A stretch of DNA of 64,000 nucleotides, from NCBI GenBank assembly GCA_030694465.1, contig JAUXYJ010000105.1:124001-188000 (forward strand), read 5' to 3'. Below the pieces are notes generated by a model. It was not told the origin of the DNA. It did no database searches and saw only the letters and a list, made by a program, of their open reading frames with translations. Made by a program: the position numbers and the translations under genes. Source of the stretch: Deltaproteobacteria bacterium. GTDB lineage: Bacteria; Myxococcota_A; Polyangia; Polyangiales; Ga0077539. Below are positions 26,013 to 35,064 of this stretch, in pieces (the first letter of the stretch is position 1; each line of letters opens with the position of its first letter).

Positions 26013-27082
26013 CGAAGCGAGCTCCAGTGCGTGCGCTGGATTTTCTCGATGGATCGCAGCGCTTGCTCCGCCTCGTAGTCCAGCTTCACACCGCGAAACT
26101 CCGAGATGAGCTCTGCCTCGGCCGGAGTGACCAAGCCCCGCGCAGAATTTGCAAAGCTCTGTTCAATTGCGCGGAGATCATAGCCTCCCTCGAGGGCCAA
26201 GACGATGCGGCTCTCTGCGTGCTTGTCTGCGACACGACGAAGGCTGGAAGCCATCCAAGCGTAGTCGGTGGATTTAAGCCGCATGCCAGAGAGCGGATCG
26301 CGCTCATGTGCGTCAAATCCCGCGCTGATCAGCAACAGCTCAGGCTCAAACTCGTCAAGAATGGGAAGCACAATTCGCTCAAAAGCTGCGGCATAGACAG
26401 CGCCATTGCCGTTGGCCGGGAGGGGCAAATTGACCGTGCGCCCCAGCCCGTCCCTCTCTCCGACGTCATCTGCCCGCCCTGTCCCTGGATAGATGGGCCA
26501 CTGGTGGAGTGACACAAACAGCACCGATGGATCGCTGATGAAAATGTCCTGCGTACCGTTTCCGTGATGCACGTCCCAGTCGACAATCGCCAAGCGCTTG
26601 AGCCCACGTGAACGAGCATGAGCGGCGGCAATCGCGACGTTGTTGAGCATGCAGAACCCCATCGCTCGATCGATCGTCGCGTGGTGTCCGGGAGGCCGCA
26701 CGATCACCACGCCTTGATGGATCTCTGTGTCAAGGCTCGCGTCCACCGCGGCGATCACGGCGCCCGCTGCACCCCACACCGCTTTATGAGATCCGCCAGA
26801 AAAGAACGTGTCGCCGTCCAAAAAACCCTGCCCGCGCGCGAGCGCCAGCTCAAGCCGCGAGAGGTACTCGTTCGAATGCACTCGGAGGATTTCTTCTGCA
26901 GATGCGAGCCGGCCAGAAACTGCGCATTGGCGAACGCCAGACTCGAGCAAGCCTCGCTCGGCAGCGGCCATTCTCTCTGGACGCTCAGGATGAAAACCCG
27001 GAGCGACGTGGCCATCGCCGCGATGGTCAACGACGACATTGAGCGGGAAATTCCCTGGCTCTGCACAGTCCGAATGCGGCAT
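26009..27082 (-). CDS. Histone deacetylase family protein
   Basis: 357 residues. A zinc-dependent deacetylase of the class II / acetylpolyamine amidohydrolase-like superfamily. Catalytic His133-His134 in RPPGHHA, zinc ligands Asp170 and His172 in DWDVHHGNGTQ and Asp257 in ISAGFDAH, and the active-site Tyr301 in LEGGYDL are all present, so it should be active. The substrate may be acetyl-lysine, acetylpolyamine or acetoin-related; it cannot be decided here. Downstream neighbours give no hint. The upstream 346-base gap contains its likely promoter. Confidence 0.94.
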   Translation of the reverse strand: MPHSDCAEPGNFPLNVVVDHRGDGHVAPGFHPERPERMAAAERGLLESGVRQCAVSGRLASAEEILRVHSNEYLSRLELALARGQGFLDGDTFFSGGSHKAVWGAAGAVIAAVDASLDTEIHQGVVIVRPPGHHATIDRAMGFCMLNNVAIAAAHARSRGLKRLAIVDWDVHHGNGTQDIFISDPSVLFVSLHQWPIYPGTGRADDVGERDGLGRTVNLPLPANGNGAVYAAAFERIVLPILDEFEPELLLISAGFDAHERDPLSGMRLKSTDYAWMASSLRRVADKHAESRIVLALEGGYDLRAIEQSFANSARGLVTPAEAELISEFRGVKLDYEAEQALRSIEKIQRTHWSSLR

Positions 27083-27428
27083 GGGTTCGTATCTAAGTGG
27101 GGGGCTCGAATGACGAATGGCACCGGATCATTGCATTGAAACTCCGCGCTCGCACCCGCTGAAGTGACTGCTCGGAGGCGAGCCATCGGAGATCGGGGCA
27201 CTCGACGGCGAGTCCCCCACCTGCGTATGAATCGTTGGGCGGATAAATCGGCACCTTGACCGCAATAATCGCAGGGTGTTACCTCGCGAGTTGCGGTCTT
27301 GTTTCGGTCGGCATGGATCCTAACCAATAGCCCATGCCAACTTGAAGCATCGCCGAGCGAGACGAGGGTCCTCGGTTGGTGTGATCAGCGCATTTGGTGC
27401 TTTATCACCCACTGCACGGGAGCGAAAA
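27083..27428. other. 346-base intergenic region between divergent genes
   Basis: Divergent promoter region between the HDAC-like gene and the Cache sensor. It has a plus-strand -35-like TTGACC (27256-27261) followed after 17 bases by TTACCT, a weak match. No ORF with coding features and no repeat is seen. Confidence 0.6.
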
Positions 27429-28916
27429 ATGCGCTGGAAATTAATCACAGGCAACGCATTGGCGTTGCTAGTTACAAGCCTCATGGCCCTGTTTTGGGTG
27501 AGAAGCTCGGTTACAGACGCGCTCTCACGCGATGTGACCCCAATGGTCGAACGGAGCGTGGTGCTCTTCGATGCGCTTCGCACCGCCCAAGGCGATCGCT
27601 ACCGTGCTGAAGTTGTAGCAATCGCTGCGCAAGAGGCTGCAGCCGGAGTCTACGGCGCCACGACCACGTCCGCGCAAGCTGTTGCGGCGTTCGAGCAAGC
27701 ACAACGCACCTCGCGGTTGATGGGCGAGCACTACCCACCGTCGCGCCCACGTCCGGCGGACCTCGTGGTGTTTACAAACGTGCAGGGCAGAGTCCTTGCG
27801 CGCAATGTGGATGCCCGCCAAGAGGCGAACCGCAACCTTGCTGAAGAGTTCGAGGCGGTTGGCGTGGCACTGCGTTCGGGCAACGCAGTGCGCGATTACC
27901 TTCGCTATGACGGCCAGAAATGGTTCGACGTGGTGTTTGCGCCAGTCCGGCGAGAGGGTGCCATCGTTGGGCTCTTAGGCGTCGGCTATGAGCTCTCTGA
28001 CAGCGTCGCGGCAGAAGACGCCTCACGCCTAGGTGCCGAGGTCGGCTACCTGGTCCGCGAAGGCGATCGCTTTGCCCTTCAGAGCCTCTCATTCGGAACA
28101 CAGACCGAAAAGACTGGCGTTCTAGCCTGGGCAAACGGCGGAAACGTCGACCTGATCCGGATTTTCAATAGCGATTCCTCGGTTCCCACTGCCGAAATTG
28201 ACGTCTCAGGGCATCGATGGAGAGTCTCTGGACACGCCGTCCCAGGATTGATCCGACCCACCCGCGCTGGCGCTGTTCGTCCTGGATTCGTCGTCCTGCG
28301 CGATCTGTCAGCGGCACGAGAACCGTCCCTTGGACTGGCATTGCCGATTCTCTACTTGGCGCTCTTCGGGCTGCTTCTTGTGCTCATTCACAACATCGTC
28401 GTCTCAAATTCGGTTCTGCAGCCCATCGAAGTGATCGAAGAAGGACTGCTCAGAATCATCAACGGTGACCAAGCTCACCGCCTCGAATTGCAGCACCCTG
28501 AACTGGGCGGGATTGTTTACCGCATCAACCAGCTTGTTCAGACCTTCACGGGCGAAGAAGAGAGCGATGACTCGGGACGAGTCTCCAAAGCACCCCCTCG
28601 TCCCGCCCCAGTGGCGGCTCCAGCGGCCCCGGTGATCGACGAGAGCGCCATGTCCTCGACGGTGGACCCCATCGCGGCACAGCGCTTGGGCGCAGAGCCC
28701 GAGGCTGAGTACTACACAAGGCTTCGTGCTGAGTACCTCCAGGCTCGCAAGGCAGCTGGCCTTGGAAGCTCAGACGGTCTCTCGCACGAGCAGTTCGTCG
28801 AAATGGTGCGAGCCAGCGAGGGTCAGCTCGCCCAGAAGTACGGCTTCACATCCGTTCGCTTTACCGTCGGCACGCAAGGTAGCGACGTGCTCTTTAAGCC
28901 GGTTCCGCTCAGCTGA
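27429..28916 (+). CDS. Cache-type membrane sensor with HAMP-like region, no output domain (MXAN_5187-like)
   Basis: 495 residues from ATG 27429. TM helix 1 (residues about 5-25) is followed by a large extracytoplasmic ligand-binding domain (about 30-295) with double-Cache character (DLVVFTNVQGRVLARN, VRREGAIVGLLGVGYELS), TM helix 2 (about 305-325), and a HAMP-like linker. There is no kinase, cyclase or methyl-accepting domain; instead a Pro-rich linker leads to a C-terminal domain (EYLQARKAAGL to GSDVLFKPVPL). The C-terminal domain resembles the one annotated in myxobacteria as MXAN_5187 C-terminal; this is from memory and should be confirmed. It may relay signals to an unknown partner. Confidence 0.82.
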   Translation: MRWKLITGNALALLVTSLMALFWVRSSVTDALSRDVTPMVERSVVLFDALRTAQGDRYRAEVVAIAAQEAAAGVYGATTTSAQAVAAFEQAQRTSRLMGEHYPPSRPRPADLVVFTNVQGRVLARNVDARQEANRNLAEEFEAVGVALRSGNAVRDYLRYDGQKWFDVVFAPVRREGAIVGLLGVGYELSDSVAAEDASRLGAEVGYLVREGDRFALQSLSFGTQTEKTGVLAWANGGNVDLIRIFNSDSSVPTAEIDVSGHRWRVSGHAVPGLIRPTRAGAVRPGFVVLRDLSAAREPSLGLALPILYLALFGLLLVLIHNIVVSNSVLQPIEVIEEGLLRIINGDQAHRLELQHPELGGIVYRINQLVQTFTGEEESDDSGRVSKAPPRPAPVAAPAAPVIDESAMSSTVDPIAAQRLGAEPEAEYYTRLRAEYLQARKAAGLGSSDGLSHEQFVEMVRASEGQLAQKYGFTSVRFTVGTQGSDVLFKPVPLS

Positions 28917-29153
28917 TCGAGAGCAACGCAGCGAGCAATTGCTGTTTGGCTGCGTGTCTCTTCCGCTTCGTGCTTGTACGTCCTTGGACGAAGCCGGAGC
29001 AGAACCTCGAGAGCGCTGTTGGACGACGTCGGAGCGACCGCCTATACGTCGAGCACTTGACGAAACCGACCATTGAGGGAATAGCGCTGCTCACTCGCAG
29101 CCACCCAATGGCTGTTTATTCTTCTTTGCATTCACGATCGCAGGACACGCACC

Positions 29154-29906
29154 ATGGGGTTGTTTGATTTCTTCAAGGGAAAGAGCGACAAAACTGCCGT
29201 CGATGAGAAGTCACTCTCCCGGCACGCAGAGCGGATCATGGACAAGCGCGCGCTCAGTCCCGACCGCTTCGCTTCAATCGATTTCTTGTGCAAAGTGGGC
29301 ACACCCGAAGGCTGGCGCGCGGTCCTCCCCAGATTCAACTTCAACGTGGATCCCAGCATCACAGACCGCGAAGAGAAGCAGTACATCTTTGACGCCGCCG
29401 TGCTCGACCCCGAGCACGCGATTGACCCTGTGTGTGAGTTTCTCAAGACCGCTGAGACACTCCATTGGCCCATCAAGGTGTTGCGAAAGATCACAACTTC
29501 AGAGCGCATCGTGAGCGAGCTTCTCGCAATTTTAGATGGCTTCGACACTGGTTACGGGCGCAATGCCGATCGCAAAGCTCAGGTAATCGCTGAGCTCGAA
29601 AATGACAACGATCCGCGGATCGCAGAGTCTGCGCTGCCGTTCTTGCGGGATTTTAGCGAAGACGTCCGGTTTCACGCCGTGCGCACGATCATGGCGCAAG
29701 ACGCTGAGTCCGAAGCGAGCGCCGCTCTCTCGAAGCTGTTGATCGAAGACGAATCGACACGAATTCGAACGACGGTGCTTGAGGGATATCTTCAAAACGG
29801 GTGGAAGGTCAGCCACCCAGATCGTGCCGCCCTTGAGCGAGTGCTGCTCACGGTGGCGACAGCCAATTGGCGTCTCACGGACGACGGCAAAGTCACACGA
29901 CGCTGA
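29154..29906 (+). CDS. HEAT-repeat cytoplasmic protein
   Basis: 250 residues, no signal peptide. Starts MGLFDFFKGKS and then runs as helical repeats with EVLRKIT-like and DPRIAESALPFLRDFSEDVRFHAVRTI segments that fit HEAT-type armadillo repeats, ending in a basic tail. Such proteins are scaffolds. It lies 237 bases downstream of the Cache sensor on the same strand, so a partnership in the same signalling system is plausible. No specific family recognised. Confidence 0.82.
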   Translation: MGLFDFFKGKSDKTAVDEKSLSRHAERIMDKRALSPDRFASIDFLCKVGTPEGWRAVLPRFNFNVDPSITDREEKQYIFDAAVLDPEHAIDPVCEFLKTAETLHWPIKVLRKITTSERIVSELLAILDGFDTGYGRNADRKAQVIAELENDNDPRIAESALPFLRDFSEDVRFHAVRTIMAQDAESEASAALSKLLIEDESTRIRTTVLEGYLQNGWKVSHPDRAALERVLLTVATANWRLTDDGKVTRR

Positions 29907-29957
29907 CGTCGTTTCTACCAGAGGGTCGCTGGCCCTCTCCGAGGTGGGAGAGGTGGG

Positions 29958-30710
29958 TCAGCCGACCGACTTTTGCATGACTTCCCGCAGTGCTCGGAGC
30001 TTAATCAGCGAGCTCTCCGGCCCACCATTGGCCGCAAGTTCGGCGATGACCTGATCAAGATCCGCGATCTCGCGGTCTTGCATGGTCACAAGCGAGTCGG
30101 CCATATTGATAAAGGTTGTGAACAGATCCTCAAGCTCGTCGCCCTTGCGCAGACGCTCCTTCACTCGAAGCTGACCCTTGCCAACCTCTCGCAACAGCCG
30201 CTTGAGTTTGAAGACCGGACCCACGAGCTTGTGAGTGATCACGATGCCAGCCAAACCGAGCGCAATGACGAGCAGCAGACCTCCACCCAAGAGCGTCCAG
30301 CGCGTGCGACTTCGGGTGGTCGCGATCATTGCTCGTTGGTGTCGACTCTCGGCGAGCGACGACGCGAGGCGGGCCTCTGCGAGGTGAAGGTCCGCATTGA
30401 TCCGAGCCAAGAGCTCTGGATTGTCCGCGACATTCATGAGCGCATTCGTGTGAAGAATTTCTGCACTGGTTTTCGACTCACGAAACGCAATCTCAGACTG
30501 GCTCACGGCGTAGCTAGCCTGTGTGGCAGCGCTCTCCGCAGTGCCAAAGATCACAACCCCGAGGCCTCCCATCAAAAGCAGCGCGACACCACAAATCATC
30601 CCCGTGTATTTCAGCTGAAATCTCGGATCGAGAAGATAGTTGCGCCAGAGGCGTTTCGGTGGGGCAAGGCCCGATGGAGCGTGAGCCGCGTTTGAGGAAG
30701 ATTGTGCCAT
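29958..30710 (-). CDS. Two-helix membrane protein with HAMP domain
   Basis: 250 residues from ATG 30710, which has GAGAGG four bases upstream; the longer frame upstream is rejected. TM helix 1 (about 35-56), a small periplasmic sensing region (about 57-138, helical), TM helix 2 (about 139-160) and a HAMP domain (about 160-215, with LVGPVFKLKRLLREVGKG and GDELEDLF) followed by a short coiled-coil end (VITELAANGGPESSLIKLRAL). There is no kinase or methyl-accepting domain. It resembles a truncated four-helix-bundle sensor that must pass its signal to a separate protein. Upstream neighbour is the HEAT gene at 31614. Confidence 0.85.
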   Translation of the reverse strand: MAQSSSNAAHAPSGLAPPKRLWRNYLLDPRFQLKYTGMICGVALLLMGGLGVVIFGTAESAATQASYAVSQSEIAFRESKTSAEILHTNALMNVADNPELLARINADLHLAEARLASSLAESRHQRAMIATTRSRTRWTLLGGGLLLVIALGLAGIVITHKLVGPVFKLKRLLREVGKGQLRVKERLRKGDELEDLFTTFINMADSLVTMQDREIADLDQVIAELAANGGPESSLIKLRALREVMQKSVG

Positions 30711-30780
30711 AAGACCTCTCAACGAGCAGTGTACTCGCAACCATGTCGCTCTGAGAAGCTCAGGAAGCGTGAGGGTGCCG

Positions 30781-31614
30781 CTAACGCATGGAAGCGAGCA
30801 CTTGTGTGAGCGCGCGATTGACGACGGACTGCATAGCCGTCGCAACCGCTCCGCGTTGACCTTCAATTCCAGGGGTTCCGCCACTCACTGTGATCGTCGA
30901 GCTCGCGTCGAACTCGTACGCTCGTCCAGGAAAGCTCGAGACCACAATCGAGACCGCGACCCTTACGCCGTTTCCTTGCGGAGTGATGGACTGCAGGTTT
31001 GCATCGAATTGATGAGCGCCACGAAGTCTCTGGGTGCGAATGACGGTGCGAGCAGCAGCCGCCGCGCCGCGGTGGCGTACCACTTCGCCCCGCCGATCAA
31101 GTGCCTGTTCAAGTGCCTCCTGCGCGATTCGCTGAAACGTCGCTCCCCCCGCGGCCTGAACGTTTACGGTCCCGGTCGTGATCAAAACAACGGGCGTCGC
31201 CGTGGTCGGGGGAGGGGTCGTCGTCGCGCTGCGCTCGCCGCTTGAGCTCGCCGCTTGAATGAGCCCAATTGCACGTCGAGCCTGAACCGCGACGTCTCGT
31301 TGCCCACCGCGCGTAGCGCTCTCGAGTGCGCTGATGGCTCGCGCGTCCCCGATTGCACCCAGGGTGGCCGCGAGGGTCGCTCGGACCGTCGTGTCGGTCT
31401 CGGTTGCAAACACCTGCAGGATTGCCTCTACGCTTGCAGCCTCGTGCAATTCTCCAAGCCGAAGCGCCGCGTTCGTTCGCACACGCGCGTCAGAATTGGT
31501 GCGGAGCATTTGAATCAGAAAGTTAGCGCGTGCGCTCTGCGCGGCAGCGAGTGTACCGTGCAAATTCACAGCTAAAAATGCCAGAGTGGCCAATGTGCGA
31601 AGAGGAAACTGCAT
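30781..31614 (-). CDS. Secreted HEAT-repeat protein
   Basis: 277 residues from ATG 31614; the frame extends upstream through the divergent gene and is rejected there. Signal peptide (about residues 1-23, ending LAAAQ), then HEAT/PBS-like repeats (ARVRTNAALRLGELHEAASVEAI, TVRATLAATLGAIGDARAISAL), a Thr/Pro linker, and a C-terminal region ending with TAMQSVVNRALTQVLASMR. It is probably periplasmic. A TATAAT -10 box lies upstream at 31663-31668. It shares a 58-base divergent region with the Ig-like membrane protein. Confidence 0.82.
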   Translation of the reverse strand: MQFPLRTLATLAFLAVNLHGTLAAAQSARANFLIQMLRTNSDARVRTNAALRLGELHEAASVEAILQVFATETDTTVRATLAATLGAIGDARAISALESATRGGQRDVAVQARRAIGLIQAASSSGERSATTTPPPTTATPVVLITTGTVNVQAAGGATFQRIAQEALEQALDRRGEVVRHRGAAAAARTVIRTQRLRGAHQFDANLQSITPQGNGVRVAVSIVVSSFPGRAYEFDASSTITVSGGTPGIEGQRGAVATAMQSVVNRALTQVLASMR

Positions 31615-31662
31615 CCGTTCGTGCCAATTGTTGCAGAACACACCGAGCGTTGAGAACGTGCG

Positions 31663-31690
31663 ATTATAGACGATGGTTGCCCTGCGCGAA
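31663..31690 (-). promoter_or_regulatory. Candidate promoter with perfect TATAAT -10
   Basis: Minus-strand TATAAT (plus-strand ATTATA at 31663-31668), with a weak -35-like TTCGCG (31685-31690) after a 16-base spacer. It points to the secreted HEAT gene, giving a leader of about 40 bases. Confidence 0.4.
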
Positions 31691-33256
31691 TGCACACATA
31701 CCGCATGCCCCCGCGGGATTTTTAAGATCCTCGCGTGCGTTGGACTAGGCATTGTCACTACGTCGACGGTGGATGTGCACGCGATTCCGATCCGCGTACT
31801 TGCAGGTGCGGAGATTTCGCTTGCACCGACGCTGAGCGCGGACGGTCGCTCTGCGCAGCTACGTGTCCAGCTGCGTGACGACCACGGCGTCGGCCTTGGC
31901 CGCGCAATCGAGTTGCACATCGAGGCAGGTGCCAGCCGCGTGACCGCCGCCGTGACGACCTCCGAGCGCGGAGTGGCGACTGAGCGGGTCGCGATTCCAG
32001 TTGGAGTTTCTATGCTCCGAATCCGCGCTACATTTCGCGGCGATCGCGCTCACTCTCCGGCTCAACATCGGTTGGATTGGACACCGCGAAGCCAGCAAAC
32101 GGTGCTCACAGTCTTGGCTCCCGAGGCCATCGATCTGGAGCGAAATCGCCGCACCGAGATTGTTGTGCATGCGCTAGCCCAGGGGCTCCCCATGTCCACA
32201 ACGGCTGGCTGGCCTATGGTGCTGGAGCGGGACGGGCAGCTGTGGTTTCAGCTCCGCTCAGACGCATCTGGGCGTGCCGTACAGCAAGTGGAGGCCGATA
32301 GCTGGGGAGGCCCAGGACCCCACACGCTCCGGGCGGTGATGGTGCACAACGGAGCTGAGTCAAGATCACGTGAAATCCGTGTCGTTGTTCGTGCGCTTAC
32401 CTCCGTCATCGCGCGCGCCGAGACTCAGAGTGATTCCACTGGCGCCCTTGTCATCGTTGGCGCCGTCGCGTGGACTGGTGGAGGGGTCCAAGGCGGAACG
32501 GTCGTGATCGAGCGAGAGGGGCGCGTTATCATCGGCGGGAGCGTCGACCGGCGTGGCAGCTTTACACTTCGGCTTCCTGCGGAAGAGCGGCGTGTGGGAT
32601 CTCGTGTGCGCGTGCGATTCGTGCCCAACGTGCCTTGGTACTCGGGTGCGGAGAGCGAAGAGATTCTCATCGCTCAGCACCCACAGACGAAGGTGGCTTG
32701 GCAATTGTCGCTCGCCTTCCTTCTCTGCGCCGCGTTGATCCTCCTCGGCCTAAAGCGGCGAGTGCCTCAGCGAGTCCCAAGCGCAGCACAAACGATCAGC
32801 AATGGCGTTGAGTTTGTTCCATCGGACGATTCGGTCTCACACGTCGTGGTGATCGTGGTTCGCGATCGGTCCACTGGATCCGTGGTCTCGAATGTACTGG
32901 TGATGTGTGATCAGGTTCGATGCGAGGACCAGAGGGTCTCGTTCGACAGCCGCGATGCGCTTGATCTCCAAGTCAGCGCCCCTGGCTACTCTCCTCGTGG
33001 TGTTCGCCTTGAGAAACGCATGAGCGGTACCCTTACGGTGTTGCTATCGCCGTGGCGCGAGGCAGCGTGGCAGATCGCCAAACGGTGGCTGGGTGGGGCC
33101 TTGCGTACGCCCAAGGAAGCACGGTCGCTCGCAAGAAAAGCCGAAGCCGAGTCCCTTCGGCAAGCAGAGGTCTTGGTTTACGGTGCCACCGAGCCAGATC
33201 CGAAAGAAGTTGAGGCCTTGGGTCACATGGATGGCCCGTCGCTTCCCAAGCAATGA
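31673..33256 (+). CDS. Exported Ig-like membrane protein with cytoplasmic tail
   Basis: 527 residues. A signal peptide (to about residue 37) precedes beta-rich Ig/Big-like regions with repeated strand patterns (LRVQLRDDHGVGLGRAIELHIEAG, ITTSERGVATERVAIPVG), a single transmembrane helix at about 343-362 (VAWQLSLAFLLCAALILLGL) and a beta-rich tail of about 160 residues (VVIVVRDRSTGSVVSNVLVM). This suggests a type I membrane protein displaying carboxypeptidase-regulatory-like/Ig modules outside and a folded domain inside. Divergent from the HEAT gene; ftsY lies 108 bases downstream. Confidence 0.82.
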   Translation: MVALRECTHTACPRGIFKILACVGLGIVTTSTVDVHAIPIRVLAGAEISLAPTLSADGRSAQLRVQLRDDHGVGLGRAIELHIEAGASRVTAAVTTSERGVATERVAIPVGVSMLRIRATFRGDRAHSPAQHRLDWTPRSQQTVLTVLAPEAIDLERNRRTEIVVHALAQGLPMSTTAGWPMVLERDGQLWFQLRSDASGRAVQQVEADSWGGPGPHTLRAVMVHNGAESRSREIRVVVRALTSVIARAETQSDSTGALVIVGAVAWTGGGVQGGTVVIEREGRVIIGGSVDRRGSFTLRLPAEERRVGSRVRVRFVPNVPWYSGAESEEILIAQHPQTKVAWQLSLAFLLCAALILLGLKRRVPQRVPSAAQTISNGVEFVPSDDSVSHVVVIVVRDRSTGSVVSNVLVMCDQVRCEDQRVSFDSRDALDLQVSAPGYSPRGVRLEKRMSGTLTVLLSPWREAAWQIAKRWLGGALRTPKEARSLARKAEAESLRQAEVLVYGATEPDPKEVEALGHMDGPSLPKQ

Positions 33257-33266
33257 ACATTGCGCG

Positions 33267-33296
33267 TTGACGCGAGCTTTTCGGTTCACCTATCGT
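33267..33296 (+). promoter_or_regulatory. Sigma-70-type promoter for ftsY
   Basis: TTGACG at 33267-33272, 18-base spacer, TATCGT at 33291-33296. The transcription start near 33303 would give a leader of about 60 bases before ftsY at 33365. Confidence 0.55.
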
Positions 33297-33364
33297 TGCG
33301 GTCCGCTGCGCCGTTCGGAAGGGATTTCCCCTTCACTTTTTCTGCGCACGTGAGATAGCGACCG

Positions 33365-34813
33365 ATGCTTCCTGTGATTCTCGGCATCGCCGTAATCGTT
33401 GTCATTGCGGTGGTTTTGTACCTGCGATCTCAAAAGCAGGCCTCACTCGAATCGGGCAGCGAGCCCGAAGCACTCCCGCCACCAAAGGCCGAGTCGATCG
33501 AGCCCAAGTCTTCGGCAAAACAAGCTGAACCGGCAACAAAGGCTCCAGCTGTTTCCTCAACTGAGGTCAAAGTTGCAAAACCGGCTGCGATCGCCTCAAG
33601 TCCTGCTCCCAGTCCCGTCGCAGAGACTGCAACGACGGCAGGGTCGGACGTCAAAGCTGCCGACGCTGAAAAGGCCTCGACGGCAGAAAACGTCGAGGCA
33701 GCTGCAGACGTTGACACGACAGCGAGCCCGCGAGCCCCTGTGGAGTCGCCCTCAGCGCCCAAAGAGCCGCTTGCTTCCGCGGTTGCCACTGCTGAAAAGG
33801 CCACTCCGGCCCAAGCAGACAAGCCTGCGTCTCGCGAGCAGAGCCGCAAGCCAAAGGCTTCTGACGAGGACGTCGCGGCGCTCAAGCGAGGGCTCAAGAG
33901 CGCGAGAGGTTCGTGGGTTCAGCGTCTGATCGGGATTTTTGCTGGCAAAAAGACAGTCAGTCCCGAGCTGATCACGGACATGGAGGAAGTGCTTCTTACC
34001 GGCGACGTTGGCGTTCGCACGACGGAGCGAGTGATTGAGCAGCTCAAGGCGCAGCTGGACAACGCCGATGTAAGCGATGAGCAGCTCGTGTGGAGCACTC
34101 TGCGGAGTGTCTCAAGACGAATTATTGACGTCGAGGCGCCGCCGTTTGGCCACAAGGCCCAGCCTGGCCAACCGCTCGTGATTTTGGTCGTGGGCGTAAA
34201 CGGCGTCGGTAAGACGACCACCATCGGCAAGCTCGCCTCGCGCTACAAAGAGCAGGGCAAGAAGGTCTATCTCGCGGCGGGTGACACATTCCGAGCTGCT
34301 GCGGTCAAACAGTTGGAGCTCTGGGGTGCTCGCGTGGGTGTTGAGGTGGTGAAGGGCAAGGATCTCACCAAGCCCAGCGCAGTTGTCTTCGATGCTGTCC
34401 AGACCGGCGTGAAAGACGGCGCGGATGTCGTAATCGCTGACACCGCTGGACGGCTCCACACAAAGACGCCGCTCATGGACGAGCTGCGAAAGCTTGGGGA
34501 AGCCGCAAACAAAGCGCTCCCTGGAGCTCCTCACGAGATCCTGTTGGTGCTGGACGCGACAACGGGGCAAAACGCTGTGGTGCAGGTCACAGAGTTCAAG
34601 AATGCTCTCGCGGTGACTGGTATCGTTCTCACCAAGCTTGACGGAACGGCAAAGGGCGGCGTCATGATGGCGGTGTGTGATGAGCACAAGATCCCCGTGA
34701 GATTTGTCGGTGTTGGCGAAAACGTTGATGACCTCCGCGTCTTTGATGCAGAGGCCTTTACCGACGCACTGTTCTCTTCAGAGGGCATGACCGACGAAGA
34801 GCAGAGTGCCTGA
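33365..34813 (+). CDS. ftsY: Signal recognition particle receptor FtsY, membrane-anchored
   Basis: 482 residues. N-terminal transmembrane helix (about residues 2-20), then an Ala/Glu/Lys/Pro-rich linker to about 165 (the acidic A domain of FtsY), and the NG domain. SRP-GTPase motifs: G1 GVNGVGKTT at 277-285, DTFRAAA, G3 DTAGR at 359-363, G4 TKLD at 423-426 and GVGENVDDLRVFD near the C-terminus. It docks ribosome-SRP complexes at the inner membrane. The genuine transmembrane anchor is unlike E. coli FtsY, which is peripheral, but occurs in several bacterial groups. A promoter lies directly upstream. Confidence 0.96.
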   Translation: MLPVILGIAVIVVIAVVLYLRSQKQASLESGSEPEALPPPKAESIEPKSSAKQAEPATKAPAVSSTEVKVAKPAAIASSPAPSPVAETATTAGSDVKAADAEKASTAENVEAAADVDTTASPRAPVESPSAPKEPLASAVATAEKATPAQADKPASREQSRKPKASDEDVAALKRGLKSARGSWVQRLIGIFAGKKTVSPELITDMEEVLLTGDVGVRTTERVIEQLKAQLDNADVSDEQLVWSTLRSVSRRIIDVEAPPFGHKAQPGQPLVILVVGVNGVGKTTTIGKLASRYKEQGKKVYLAAGDTFRAAAVKQLELWGARVGVEVVKGKDLTKPSAVVFDAVQTGVKDGADVVIADTAGRLHTKTPLMDELRKLGEAANKALPGAPHEILLVLDATTGQNAVVQVTEFKNALAVTGIVLTKLDGTAKGGVMMAVCDEHKIPVRFVGVGENVDDLRVFDAEAFTDALFSSEGMTDEEQSA

Positions 34814-34920
34814 GTTGGGGTGTCGACATCGTTCCGCCCCATTTTCACGGGAATTTTCGGCTGATTTGCTGCAATTCAGTCTTGTTCCCAGCCTCTTACG
34901 TATCGCAACGAGATTTCATG

Positions 34921-34950
34921 TTGCGGTAAGAATACAGCGCGTGATATAGT
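34921..34950 (+). promoter_or_regulatory. Sigma-70-type promoter of the outer-membrane barrel pair
   Basis: TTGCGG at 34921-34926, 18-base spacer, TATAGT at 34945-34950 preceded by GTGA. It would give a leader of about 108 bases before the chosen start at 35065. It fits abundant expression of outer-membrane proteins. Confidence 0.5.
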
Positions 34951-35064
34951 GCCCGCCGTTTCAAGAAAATCTTATTATTTTCGCGGAGTTACAGCATTCC
35001 CAGTGGGTCTGTTTCTTCAATGCCCCAAGCGCCGCCGAACCCCTATTCTGGAGTGACGGAGACG

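Noticed and set aside
29897-29912. Hairpin ACGACG-ctga-CGTCGT after the HEAT gene
   Set aside because: It overlaps the stop codon and is followed by only TTCT, so it is not a convincing terminator.
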